Shown here: positions 43,500 through 55,199 of the stretch, piece after piece
How positions within the stretch are numbered: the first letter of the stretch is position 1
Layout: every line of letters begins with the position of its first letter
Source of the DNA: Homarus americanus
Taxonomy: Eukaryota; Arthropoda; Malacostraca; Decapoda; Nephropidae
Direction of reading: 5' to 3'
Length of the DNA stretch: 64,000 nucleotides
Assembly: GCF_018991925.1 (NCBI RefSeq)
Contig: NW_024756415.1
Span: forward strand, 72,501 to 136,500
The notes under the pieces: model-generated
Seen by the model: only the letters and a program-made list of their open reading frames with translations
What the model was told of the DNA's origin: nothing
The model's database searches: none
Made by a program: the position numbers and the translations under genes

Positions 43500-43915
43500 A
43501 GATTATTATTAAGCAAGTTTCTGATAGTCGATGCTCTGATCTACGGCTGAATTTTTCGAGATAATTTTAAATAAAAGATTTGATCATCATTAAGAATATT
43601 CCTGATAATTGATGTGTTTATGTACGTATGAATTATTGGCATCAAATATTTGTGCCAGTTGAGTTTTAGGTCCAGCTGGTAGTGCCGTGTTGTCATGTAT
43701 AGTTGATTATTCTTCATAATTATCAATCTTCATTTATCATCATGCAAGTTACTGATAATCGACGTTGTGCATTATAGTTAAATAATTCTAGATAATTCTA
43801 TAAAAATTCCCTGATTATCATAACGAGCTGTCCCTCAAAATGAATTTTGTGCTGTACAGGTAAATTATTCTCGATAATTTGTTTAAAACTTCAATTACCA
43901 AGAGTTCCTGGTACA
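43500..43915. repeat. Degenerate long-period repeat, TGATAATCGATG
   Basis: Three diverged units with CAAGTT-CTGATAATCGACG, a GTGCTCTGAT-like word and TAAATAATTCTCGATAATT, near 43512, 43595 and 43745. A further relic is near 44215-44270. Confidence 0.65.
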
Positions 43916-44004
43916 GTATATATCTTATACACGTAGTGCACAGTCTTTTTTTTTAAATGTTAAGTAAAAGTCTCAAATTAACATCGTATAGAAAGTAAAA
44001 GGGG

Positions 44005-44165
44005 TTCTCACACGCCTGATGACCCGTATACTAAACCTTCGGTACACGAGGAGACACTGTGTCCGGCACTACACTCGAACGCCTTCACTTGTCAACAATA
44101 GAGTTTAGTACTGCACCCATTCACAACTGGGTCGACAGGGGAGGCAATGACTATTATAACAGGAG
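44005..44165 (-). mobile_element. Dispersed SINE-like element, copy 2
   Basis: Counterpart of 34005-34140 (see shared blocks there). The minus strand reads GAAGGCGTTCGAGTGTAGTG then CCGGACACAGTGTCTCC. Confidence 0.6.
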
Positions 44166-44314
44166 GTGGAGACGTACCCACTAAGTTACCACAACATATG
44201 ACTGTACTATAATCTGAGAATTGATGTTGTGCTCTGAAGATAAATAATTATTGATTTTTCTCATAAAACAATCAAAGTATTATTATAATGTGACTGTAAC
44301 TTTCCCGGCTCCTA

Positions 44315-44470
44315 CCCTTCCTTCCTCCCCACCCACACACACCTCCCCTTCCTCCCCACCCACACACACCTCCCCTTCCTCCCCACCCACACACACCTCC
44401 CCTTCCTCCCCACCCACACACTTAAACACATCCCCTCTCTCCCCAACCAAAAACATCCCTTCCCCCCCTC
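44315..44470. repeat. 27-bp minisatellite, CCTTCCTCCCCACCCACACA
   Basis: Three and a half 27-bp units, then diverged C-rich sequence. Gives a Ser-Pro-Pro-Thr-His repeat frame that is not a gene. Confidence 0.93.
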
Positions 44471-44861
44471 CACACACACACCTCCCTCCTCGCTCTGCAC
44501 CCCCACACACACACACAAAGGCGAAATAAAATCGTTTTTATCAAGTACATCGATCAAGGGTGCAGTGCTGAAGCCTCTGTACCTTATACTGAATGTGATT
44601 TATAACACTGAAGCCTCGTATGTGACTCTGTGTGGAATTTCCTGTAGCCATTTCTCGTTTTTTGTGTTGTGTTTTATTTGGAATATTGCATAAACCAAAC
44701 GTTAGTAGCAGTTATAACAGAGGCGGGAGCTGGGTGTTTGAGATCATGAGAGAGATTTATACTTGGCAGTTTTTGGGTGAAATATGTCTTGGATGATCTC
44801 CTCCCAAGAAACTATTAATATTGCCCTGACACTCAGCTGGATGGATTGTTGACGCTGTGGC

Positions 44862-44943
<82 letters not shown>
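44862..44943. repeat. (TG)n microsatellite
   Basis: About forty TG units, first unit GCGTGCG. Confidence 0.98.
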
Positions 44944-44945
<2 letters not shown>

Positions 44946-44964
44946 TGCAAAGGGGGGCTAACTG

Positions 44965-45312
44965 TACAACTTCTACAACACTGACTCGCTGATTACCTGT
45001 TATAGCAATGACTTACTATAAATCTGTTAGAGCAATGTGACTCGTTATACAACTGTTACAACACGGGATCTCACTACAAACCTGCTACGAAACAGACTCA
45101 TTTACACACCCGTTACAACTATCTGACTCACTACACACCATCTGCAAAACTGACTCATTTACACACCTGTTAAACAACTATCTGACTCACTACACACCGG
45201 CCACAAAAGTGACTCACTACAAACCTGCTACAAAACATCACTGGGTTTCACTACACACCTGCTACAAAACTGGCTCAATACACGCCTACCACACATCTGG
45301 ACTGATCCGATA
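44965..45312. repeat. Degenerate tandem repeat, GACTCACTACACACCTGCTACAA
   Basis: About ten units of 30-40 bp built on CTGACTCA(T/C)TACACACC followed by TG(T/C)TACAAAAC. Confidence 0.85.
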
Positions 45313-45559
45313 AGCGAAGTATTTTAATATCTGGAGAAAAATGAAGGTTTTATATCGACACTGTAGAGCTCAACTGAATTCTTATATTCACTGTATCTTT
45401 CTGTTGTATTCTTTTATATTGTATTTTACTGTATCTTTTTGTAGTGGACAGATCTATCGAAGTCTATTTTCAGGCTCGTTGTTCCAGCCTTTTGTATTGG
45501 CATTGGACTAAAGTAAGATAGTAAGATAGATAAGAGACAGTATCATAAAATTTTCAGAC

Positions 45560-45563
<4 letters not shown>

Positions 45564-45611
<48 letters not shown>
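45564..45611. repeat. (CA)n microsatellite
   Basis: About twenty-four CA units. Confidence 0.96.
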
Positions 45612-45612
<1 letters not shown>

Positions 45613-46250
45613 TAAAATCACGTAAAAATCACCAGTTTTAGGTAAAGTGTGTCATTACTCCTGTGGCTCTCTGGCTCACAACCTCACGTACTTAGCTTGA
45701 TCATTACATTACATTACACACACTCATAGTCCTCTTATTTCCTCCCCATGTATTAGTAATCCTTTATCTTATCTCTCTACCAGGACGCCACACAACACAA
45801 TGACCCAGTACGTGGATAATACCAGAAGGAAATAGATGTACAGTTGCGGACAAAACTCCCTGTACACTTTAAACTATCTGGCATATACTTCTGTGTTATA
45901 TCTGGTAATGTTGTCTTTCATCATTTAATTATCAGCAACACATAATGGAAAGAAACACTCCTTAACCCTTTGAAGATAATTGTTTAATACAAAGAGAAAT
46001 CTGAAACACTCCCCTTCACCATATGATCCTCAAGTACTTACATGTCAGATACTGGCAAGTGTCCAGGGAAAATTTTATCCGCAATCATAAGAGTGTGTGA
46101 CCCAGATTTATTGAAGCAACATACTACCATAACCTTGATCCCGATGATCCGCCACACACGCACACACACACTTCAATGACTTTTCCATGACATGATTTTG
46201 TTTCAGGATTTTCCATGACAGGACAATAAACAAAACAGACAGAAAGAGAA
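45612..46250. other. Unique stretch, acceptor-like site, no gene seen
   Basis: TTATCTCTCTACCAG at about 45769-45782 is a good splice-acceptor match. The next 50 bases contain a short open frame (MTQYVDNTRRK then stop) and cannot be assigned. Confidence 0.3.
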
Positions 46251-46315
46251 TAATATTTTTTTTTTAGTAGTCCCGGTTAGGGCGGCAGCTGTTTCATCCC
46301 ATGCAGATGAGATGT
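46251..46315 (-). mobile_element. Possible retroposon 3' end (poly(T) on plus strand)
   Basis: A run of ten T is followed by AGTAGTCCCGGTTAGGGCGG, a GC-rich block that ends near 46315. Read on the minus strand this is a GC-rich tail plus poly(A), as in a retroposon. Only one copy in the window. Confidence 0.3.
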
Positions 46316-46713
46316 AAAAATATTCACTAGATTTAAATCACAGGACGATGGAAAACTGTATTAAAATCTTATACTCGTGTTGAAATACATATCAATAAAA
46401 ACAAACTAAATACCCTAAAACAGAACAATAGAGATATAAAAAAAACAAAAACAATGTTTGAATATAACACACACACAAATACAAGAATACAGCAACAGTA
46501 AAACAAACAAACAAATACAGATAGACCAGACACAGAGACAGACGGATGAACGAACACAAATATCGCGCGGATTTAATTTTTTCCCCGCCCTGAGGACCCC
46601 GTGTGGCCGAGTGTTGAGTAAAACGTCTCTAATACTTCAGCTGGTTCTTTGTTAATATTGTTCTGCCTTTATGGTGTTCCTTATTAATACTGTTCAGCCG
46701 CCCAAACTAAACA

Positions 46714-47594
<881 letters not shown>

Positions 47595-47716
47595 GGTGGA
47601 AGAAGGGGGGAAGAAACAAGAGGAATAAGAGGAGAGAGAGAAGAGACGGGGAAAGAAAGGAGACCAAGAGAGAAGAGGGTGAGAGGAGGAAAGGGAAGAG
47701 AGGGGAAATAAAATCA
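47595..47716. repeat. Polypurine tract
   Basis: GAAGAGG and GGAGAGAG words; contributes arginine/lysine/glutamate codons to the spurious frame at 47393-47857. Confidence 0.85.
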
Positions 47717-47730
47717 CGGTTCTCTCCCTC

Positions 47731-47771
47731 AGTGTGTGTGTGTGTATGTGTGTGTGTGTGTGTGTGTGTGC

Positions 47772-47810
<39 letters not shown>

Positions 47811-47819
47811 TGTGTGTTA
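47731..47819. repeat. (TG)n microsatellite with GCG and TATG interruptions
   Basis: TG units broken by TATG (47745, 47803) and CGTGCG (47771). Confidence 0.96.
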
Positions 47820-47820
47820 G

Positions 47821-47906
47821 TGTGCGCTGCTTGAGGACCCTGCAAGTCCTCTCTTGAAGCAGACGGCGGCGCTGGCGAAGACGTTCCAGAGTCAACACGG
47901 GCGAAG
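47821..47906 (+). other. Candidate small coding exon, unidentified
   Basis: An 86-bp interval follows (TG)n-TTAG, which can act as an acceptor, and ends in GCGAAG|GTAGGA, a reasonable donor. In the frame that starts at the acceptor it is fully open, while a stop (the TAG itself) sits just before it. The peptide is CALLEDPASPLLKQTAALAK plus TFQSQHGR, with strong third-position GC, unlike the surrounding repeats. It matches no family I recognise. The minus strand is also open, so chance cannot be excluded. Confidence 0.3.
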
Positions 47907-48099
47907 GTAGGAGGCGTCTTGGACAAACACGGTCTCGCGAGCAAAAGTATTGGAAACTTGCTTGGACCAAACAATTTACCATTCATCCAGACAGAGATAA
48001 ACACACAGACAGAGATAAACACAGGCATGGACATATACAGAAACACAGACATGACAGACATACAGACATGCAGTTGATAGATAGATCTCCAGTGAAGTG

Positions 48100-48100
<1 letters not shown>

Positions 48101-48164
<64 letters not shown>
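48101..48164. repeat. (CA)n microsatellite
   Basis: About thirty-one CA units; short AGACAGAGATAAACACA repeats precede it at 47990-48060. Confidence 0.97.
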
Positions 48165-48167
<3 letters not shown>

Positions 48168-48432
48168 GAGCCACATTAACTCCCGAGGCAAAACGACTAA
48201 AAACTTATCACCAACTTTTATTGGGTTTTAATTAGGGCCTCTATAAAACTTGGCGAGGTATTCCAGCCATAAATTGAACTTTCCCCGAGGTTGAAAGGCT
48301 GAGGTCGTTTGTGGAACTTTTTTTAACAAGTCCATCAAGGAAATCCATGTGAGAAAAATCTTCTTATATAGATTAGTAGATGGAGTGCTAATGGGCGGGG
48401 GGGGGGTGAAGGGGTGAAAGGTGAGGTGAGTT

Positions 48433-48512
48433 TGTGTGTGTGTGTGTACGTGTGTTTGTGTACATAGTGTGTGTGCGTGTGTTTGTGTACATGTGTGTAT
48501 GTGTGTGTAGTT
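48433..48512. repeat. Interrupted (TG)n microsatellite
   Basis: TG units broken by TACG, TTTG and TACATAG. Confidence 0.9.
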
Positions 48513-48586
48513 GCTCTGTGACACACAAAGTGCATTAAAAATATCTCATAACAATTCGACCATTCCAAATATATATTCTCCGCTCC

Positions 48587-48708
48587 TACCTCTGTCCTGC
48601 GTGGCAGTGAGAAGTGATACCACCCTCAGTGTCAAGACCTGACTGAATTACTCAGAATAGGCAAACTGTACTACAAGCTCTGTCAATAAATTTGTTAAAC
48701 TAAAAACT
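48587..48708. repeat. Dispersed repeat, copy 2
   Basis: Near-identical to 14577-14698 (three differences seen over about 115 bp), same orientation, with the shared end CAATAAATTTGTTAA. Only the 3' half of the 14.4 kb copy is present here. Confidence 0.9.
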
Positions 48709-48784
48709 ACCGCAACATATTCTGACCTTTTACATTTTCTCGTGACCTGAATCACACCTGACGTGACCTCAGGCTGAGTGACAG

Positions 48785-48925
48785 GTAAACGACGATCAGT
48801 TGACTGCTGAGTGACTGTAAACAAACATCAGCTGACCTTCACATGGGGGGTACTTAATGAGGGTGATCAAACAAAAGCTTACTGTTACGTGGGTCATGCT
48901 TAATGATTGTAAACAAACATCAGCT
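48785..48925. repeat. Degenerate repeat, TGTAAACAAACATCAGCTG
   Basis: Two good copies near 48818 and 48908 plus diverged GTAAACGACGATCAGTTGA near 48785; related words occur in the 73-bp repeat at 33.5 kb. Confidence 0.75.
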
Positions 48926-49087
48926 GTTAATCTCTTGTGATCTAAGAGCCGTCAACTGATCCTCCCTGACACTTGTGATCCATCACATCCCAAAATTTGG
49001 GTAAAGTTTTCTTTATTAAAAAAACGCATCGCGTGATTAAACTCTCTTGTTGTCGGAAAAACTCCATTAGATATTGTTTAATACTTT

Positions 49088-49089
<2 letters not shown>

Positions 49090-49162
<73 letters not shown>
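49090..49162. repeat. (AG)n microsatellite
   Basis: About thirty-five uninterrupted AG units. Confidence 0.97.
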
Positions 49163-49164
<2 letters not shown>

Positions 49165-49444
49165 CATTAATCAACAGACACTCAAGGTTCATCAGGACTG
49201 TTAAGAGATAATAACAATTCTCGGGGTTACTCTCTCTCTAACCTCACGTTATATTCATCACTCTTACCTCTTTCACCCTTCATTATTTTTATCCCTTAGT
49301 GATTTCTACTCATCTTCGTTTGCGCGTTTGTGTGTGATTCATCACCCACATTATCTATATTTCTACAGTATGTAGTAAGTTTAACAATGATAGAAGATTA
49401 AAAATCTGTTCATTCCGAAGATAATATTTTGTCAAATAATTTCA
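49163..49444. other. Unique AT-rich stretch, no gene seen
   Basis: Nothing supported. Confidence 0.4.
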
Positions 49445-49818
49445 AGAGGACCAACCATCACCACTCACTGTAGAGAACCAACCATCACTACTCACTGTAG
49501 AGAACCAACCATCACCACTCACTGTAGAGGACCAACCATCACTACTCACTGTAGAGGACCAACCATCACCACTCACTGTAGAGGACTAACCATCACCACT
49601 CACTGTAGAGGACCAACCATCACCACTCACTGTAGAGAACCAACCATCACTACTCACTGTAGAGAACCAACCATCACCACTCACTGTAGAGGACCAACCA
49701 TCACCACTCACTGTAGAGGACTAACCATCACCACTCACTGTAGAGGACCAACCATCACCACTCACTGTAGAGAACCAACCATCACCACTGGCTGTAGAGA
49801 ACCACTAGTCGCCACTCA
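49445..49818. repeat. 27-bp minisatellite, 13 units with higher-order pattern
   Basis: Units of GAGGACCAACCATCACCACT plus CACTGTA. Three variable sites (GGACC/GAACC, GGACC/GGACT, CACCACT/CACTACT) appear in an order that repeats: units 2-3 and 5-7 match units 8-9 and 10-12. A block of five to six units has therefore been duplicated as a whole. Confidence 0.96.
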
Positions 49819-50189
49819 GGGGTATCAAGGTACTGGCGCTCCTCCCAACAAGCTTTACCTTATGTTTCAGAGTCGTTGTGTACTAAGAGATCGAAACCCA
49901 AGCGAGGCGACATAACCACCACAGTCCACGTTTTGTTACCCCACAAACTTTAATGTAGGTATTCTGTTTCCTTCAATATATTTTGTACCATATCGTACTG
50001 AAGTTTTCTAACAACCTCACGTAACCTATCCTTCAAAATTTCCAAAGTTTATGCCAGTGGTGGAAAAAAAAAATTCTGACATAGCAACAGAGGAAACAGT
50101 CAAGGTGAATGATCTGGCTAAGGATTAGACCCCACACCCGACCCAACGATCAGGCAATTGCTCATACTGTACTTGTACTGTTTACCTTA
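49819..50189. other. Unique stretch, no gene seen
   Basis: Contains tRNA-box-like words on the minus strand near 49895 (GGGTTTCGATCTC) but no correctly spaced box A, so no tRNA or SINE is called. Confidence 0.35.
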
Positions 50190-50254
50190 AATTATAAATA
50201 AATAAAAAATAAATAAATAAATAAAAATATAAAAAATAAATAAATAAATAAAAC
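50190..50254. repeat. (AAAT)n microsatellite
   Basis: AAATA/AAAT units with AAAAAT interruptions; may be the A-rich tail of an element that I cannot delimit. Confidence 0.9.
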
Positions 50255-51198
50255 GTTTTGAGTTCTTCTTTATCAGTTAATCTTAGTTCTTGCTGAATCT
50301 TTGTTATCACCCAGTATTTATGTCAACTTCGTTTTATTTCTATTACACAGAATTACACTCTGGCCCGGCAGTTATACGCTCCATAGAACGACGCTTATTT
50401 TTTTTTTTTAGTGTAATTCGTGTGTGTGTGTATTTTTTCCTCGTCACAAGGCCAGAACAAAAGAATGGATGGCTGGGTCTGTCTTCCCCGCCAGACTACT
50501 AATAAAAACTATCTTATTTTTTTTCTTCTCTTTTTCTCTCTTGGGGGCGTTGCTTTTTTCACTGTTTCACTGCTTTCCTATTTTCCCCACTACTCTCTCA
50601 CACACACACATCCTCCCTCCCTTCCTGTCTATAATTGATAATGATGGATAATGGTCGTAACCCACAGGACGAGATGAATTGTTATTACCTCCAGCAATTC
50701 CCCTTTTTTTTTTCCTTCTTATTCTTCGACCTCTTCTCATTGCTCCTTGTCTTCCTCATTCATCTTCTCATCCATCTACTCTACGTTATCATCCAGGCAC
50801 CATTTCCATCTTGGTATATTCGGAAATATTTAGCACTTACCACTGAACGTAGCCATTTGAATCCAAGAGAAATAATACCAACAAGGAATTAATAACAAAT
50901 ATGTGAATGAAATACAATAAAAATGGATATAAACACTGAAATAAAAAATAAAGACGAAGGAAAATAAAAAGAAAAGGGAGAAGGGAAAAAACTGAATAAC
51001 ACAGAGGTATACAATAATGACAACTAATGGAATATGGATGACAAGGGAACACAGACTAACGATCATACTGACATAACATATATTACTGTGTATGTTTTCT
51101 ATGTTTAGTTTCTGGTGATTACACTATAAGAAGCTGGGGTAGGTGAGAGGAAAAGGGGGCTGCTGTGTCAAAATCCTATTCCAGTTGGTGAAATACAA
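50255..51198. other. Unique AT- and T-rich stretch
   Basis: T-runs at 50399-50411 and 50515-50522. On the minus strand ATGGCTACGTTCAGTG|GTAAGT (50833-50856) is a start codon followed by a donor-like site, otherwise no coding signal. Confidence 0.35.
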
Positions 51199-51199
<1 letters not shown>

Positions 51200-51273
<74 letters not shown>

Positions 51274-51307
51274 CACACGCACACACACGCACACACACAC
51301 ACACACA
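51200..51307. repeat. (CA)n microsatellite, about 108 bp
   Basis: CA units with three ACG interruptions at the right end. Confidence 0.98.
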
Positions 51308-52133
51308 ATTTTACCTAAGAATTGTCTAAACTGAAATTCTGTCTTCTAGGTACAGATATCTTGCTAAATGTAATAGTTATTATGGATGCGAAGCCCATGA
51401 TTGGAAGAAATGATACAGGGGCAGGCATTAGTCAGTAGTGAGAGATACAACACTCATACAACATTCATACAATACAACACCTAACACATGATACTAAGAA
51501 AGACTAGCACACCAAATTTCGATTCATTCTCTGCAGCTGTTAAATTATTAGGTGAAGAGGAAGACTTAAATAGACGTGTCTATCAAAATCCAAGCAACGA
51601 CAGAGGTAAATGCACACCTGGGTAAACTACCATCAGAGGCTACCATTAAAAACAATCATACTCCCTGGTGATGGGTAATTTGAATGACCCCCTAAAGATA
51701 AAATGGACTTCTGGATGAGAGGAGAGAAAAATGGTACCCGAAGCTTGTATAGAATCTGGTCTGTGTGGGCCGCATTGTTTAGGTGCTTGGGACGAGACTC
51801 CATACTCTCACACTATGCTAAGATAAAACTTCTCACTGCCTATTGCTTTCCTGAAATAGGTTGTAACTTCTCCAGACATGATGACTTTCGGGGAAAAACA
51901 ATAGATGAGACTCTTTCTGTGTAACTATTTATCTATCTATCTATCCATCCATTTATGTATCATTAAAAAGGTAAATATCTCGTCGTCCACACATACCCTG
52001 CACCTCCACCACCCACCAACTTCCTCGCTGATCCTCACCATAATAATAAACATTATATTGCTCACAAACCTAACTTACTCCCTCACCACTACCATCTGCT
52101 AAGCCTAATATATACACTTGAAACACCCTGGCA

Positions 52134-52138
<5 letters not shown>
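51308..52138. other. Unique stretch, no gene assigned
   Basis: A 73-codon frame at 51703-51924 has balanced composition but no motif known to me. A short CTAT repeat lies near 51928-51950. Confidence 0.35.

Positions 52139-52168
<30 letters not shown>
52139..52168. repeat. (CT)n microsatellite
   Basis: About fifteen CT units. Confidence 0.94.
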
Positions 52169-52169
<1 letters not shown>

Positions 52170-52880
52170 GTGTCAGAAGGTACGCTCGACTTAGCTACGC
52201 ACACCGTCAATTAGCATGCAGCTCCGGGCCTCAGATTCTCAAAGGCCCGCCAGTTAAATTTCCCCATAACTTGAGCTCTGAAAACACAATCTGACTCGCT
52301 CACTTAAAGCAACAACACAAACACGATAGCTAAAATGGCGTCGAAACTGCATTGAGACTCAAAACTTAATTAGATTATAGAGGAGAAAAACGTACAGAAT
52401 CAACACATGAATCCTTGATAACCCGGATTCCAGGCTGTGTTCTTGAGTCAACATCTTCACCAAATCCGGATCCGGGGAGTCTCATGTCAACAAGAAGTTC
52501 ACCCTCCGTTACACCTCCTCATTTATCATCCATTTCTTTAATTACTCAACACACTCCTTCTCACACTCTTCGTTAAGCGCCTTCCTTTAACTGTCTGTTA
52601 TTTTTTTTTGTGACCCCGCCATTGACATAGGGTTTTAAGTATTTGCCTTTTACGTCCGACCGTCCGTCCATCCCGTTAAAGATTTCCACCCTGGAGAAGG
52701 CATTATAGTTTAGACACTTTATTTTTTTCCGATTTTTTTATTTTTCCCCTTCTTTTTTTCTTGGGGGGGGGGGTTATATTGTGTCTTATATATACACATT
52801 CAGTTTATCACTTCTCCTCCTTTGTCTTTCTTCTCATTTCACTTCCGTGTTATTTGTGTTTTCCCTTTCTTCACTTCAGT
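52169..52880. other. Unique stretch, T-rich at the right end
   Basis: T-runs and a ten-base G-run (52764-52773) at 52600-52775. No gene seen. Confidence 0.4.
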
Positions 52881-52881
52881 T

Positions 52882-52979
52882 TTGTCTTCTCCTCTAGTTG
52901 TTGAAGCACAGTAATAATTATAATGGTACTATTATTATAATTATTACTATACTTCAACAACTAAAGGGGAAGAAGACAA
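52882..52979. repeat. 98-bp near-perfect hairpin; MITE or small-RNA precursor candidate
   Basis: The left arm (TTGTCTTCTCCTCTAGTTGT, then TGAAGCACAGTAATAATTATAAT) pairs with the right arm (starting ATTATAATTATTACTATACT and ending AGAAGACAA). Only two or three mismatches and a three-base bulge occur over about 43-46 bp, with a loop under ten bases. The arm length is longer than most animal pre-miRNAs, and I see no known miRNA seed, so a MITE or long hairpin RNA locus is equally possible. Confidence 0.88.
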
Positions 52980-53000
52980 TGGCTCTGTCTCAATTTCTAG

Positions 53001-53338
53001 ACCACCCACGCCTTGGGCCTAGCACCACCCACGCCTTGGCACCACCCACGCCTTACTTGGCACTTTTTGGCACCAGCACCACCCACGCCTTGGCACCCAC
53101 GCCTTGGCACCACCAACCACCCACGCCTTGGCACCACCCACGCCTTGGCACCACCACGCCTTGGCACCACCCACGCCTTGGCACCACCCACGCCTTGGCA
53201 CCACCCACGCCTTGGCACCACCCACGCCTTGGCACCACCCACGCCTTGGCACCACACGCCTTGGCACCACCCACGCCTTGGCACCACCCACGCCTTGGCA
53301 CCACCCACGCCTTGGCACCACCCACGCCTTGGCACCAC
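53001..53338. repeat. 17-bp minisatellite, about 20 units
   Basis: Units of CACGCCTTGGCACCACC, with occasional 14- to 22-bp length variants, almost no point differences in the right two thirds. Since 17 is not a multiple of three and the unit has no stop on either strand, all six frames are open; none is a gene. The minus-strand unit contains GCGTGGGTGG, close to EGR- and GLI-type zinc-finger sites. Confidence 0.97.
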
Positions 53339-53499
53339 AACAACAGCGCCATCACGAACAGTCAGCACCGTCTGGCGTTCACTTCTACCCTGAAATAACA
53401 AAATACGAAGCGTTTGCACTGGCCTAATACTTCGCAATGACACGCTTATGAAAAACACGTCACACGAACGCTATCATCATCACAATAAACATCACAACC

Positions 53500-53502
<3 letters not shown>

Positions 53503-53543
<41 letters not shown>
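53503..53543. repeat. (CT)n microsatellite
   Basis: About twenty CT units. Confidence 0.95.
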
Positions 53544-53546
<3 letters not shown>

Positions 53547-53684
53547 GATCACCTATGACCCTGGTAATGGTGTACCCGCCAGCCCAGCACAATAGCAATC
53601 AGTTGTCGACACGAACACCAATCTGATCACAACAATATTGCTGTCACTACGTTCTGTGATTGCCAGTGCAACAAAGTCAGCGCG

Positions 53685-53885
53685 AATCCGGATATGCTCC
53701 AATGAATGCTACTGTCACATAAACATATCTCGGTATGCTCCTCGAATGCCAGCCACACATAAATAAATCTAGACATACTTTACGAACGCCAACACCTACG
53801 AAACAAATCCGGATATGCTCTACGAACGCCATCCTCACAAACACATCCGAATATGCTATACGAACAGCGGCATCCTCAGGTACAC
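53685..53885. repeat. Degenerate 50-60 bp repeat, AATCCGGATATGCTC
   Basis: Four to five units of AA(T/A)CCGGATATGCTCTACGAACGCCA followed by C(C/T)ACACAA. Confidence 0.82.
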
Positions 53886-54359
53886 AAAATCAGTTTTACC
53901 TCCTGTTTCTCTGAATTTAATCGGAATATGACAACATGGGAATAAATCTCAGATAGGAATAGTCATACCTGAATGTTTACATATGAATGATACTGTCGCA
54001 GTCCGATATTCACAACAGGAGTACCCCCCCCTCCCCACCCCACGCCTGGCCTTCTGGATACATTTCATCTACGGTTCCTGACGATGGTGAACTAAAGCAT
54101 CTTGTAGTACTGGTTATGTAGTTTTGGGATTTATGTTATTGTTATGCGTGGAAACAGGTGTTGAGAGAGAGAGAGAGAGAGATTTCCTGTACTCTCAGCC
54201 GCCTCTCGACATGATCTAAATCACCGATGACAGAGAGGGTGGGAGAGAGAGGACTGCTGTACCTATTATGTATTCTTAAATCTGCATTTTTACTTATATA
54301 CGCACTTTGAGTCATGTTCAAAGGAGGTCATGTAAACATTTCCACTGAGGAGAAGGGTA

Positions 54360-54360
<1 letters not shown>
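53886..54360. other. Unique stretch, no gene seen
   Basis: Short AG run at 54163-54182 and a C-run at about 54025-54045. Confidence 0.4.
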
Positions 54361-54364
<4 letters not shown>

Positions 54365-54407
<43 letters not shown>

Positions 54408-54408
54408 G
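54365..54408. repeat. (CT)n-(CA)n compound microsatellite
   Basis: CT to about 54390, then CA. Confidence 0.94.
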
Positions 54409-54800
54409 ACAGTCAGATCCAACAGAGTACAGGAAACATTCTATCATTACAGGGTCAGTAGAAATTTTGAGCACGTGTGACAGTGAGACAACCCCCCCCC
54501 CCGGGCCAAACTCCCGGATGATGTAGTGTCGTGGGCGGCTACATTCACCATTACTAGGGGACTGACTGCCACTTACTGATGATTTATTATAAGGACTTTA
54601 AAAATCTTAAATGAAATCTGTACTGGGTTTTAGGATGTTTTGTGGCACTAAACGGGAAGACCCATTAATGCTATGTGCCGTATATAAACAGTATACCGGT
54701 ATATAGGACGCCCTGCAGTTTATTTGATATATGAATCGTTTTAAGTGTATTTTATTTTGATATATGTGGCCTTTTAATACACTATATTTTTTTTTACTTA
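54409..54800. other. Unique stretch, no gene seen
   Basis: A C-run of eleven with CCGGG lies near 54491-54506. Confidence 0.4.
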
Positions 54801-54804
54801 AATC

Positions 54805-55000
54805 TTCACATCATCCTAGTTCACCTTCACATCACCCTAGTTCACCTTCACCCGTTCAACTTCACTTTCACATTAACCTAGTTCCCCTTCACCTCACCCT
54901 AGTTAACATTCACCTCACCCTAGTTCACCTTCACCCGTTCAACCTCACCTTCACCTCACCCTAGTTCACCTGCATCAACCTCACCCTCACCTACACATAG
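54805..55000. repeat. Degenerate minisatellite, CACCCTAGTTCACCTTCAC
   Basis: Eight to nine units of about 18-23 bp; CCTAGTTCACCTTCACC is the most common form. Confidence 0.88.
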
Positions 55001-55199
55001 CAATCACTTTGGCAGGTCTGGATAGCTCACTGCAGCCGTCTCCCACACACTTTTTTAACCTTATTGACTATGTGTCGTCTGATACCTGAATGGATCCTGA
55101 TTCCTGTATCATGTATTACCACTGTGATTCCTTCTATTACTTATGTATCGCTTTATATGTCATTTATGTATCACACCTGTATCACTTGTGTATCATCAG

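Noticed and set aside
49445..49818. CRISPR-like regular array
   Set aside because: The 27-bp units are directly adjacent without variable spacers, which is a minisatellite and not a CRISPR array.
49850..49930. tRNA-like words on the minus strand (GGGTTTCGATCTC)
   Set aside because: No box A at correct spacing and no foldable acceptor or anticodon arms.
52898..53398. 166-codon frame over the 17-bp array
   Set aside because: The repeat lacks stops in all six frames, so open length is uninformative.
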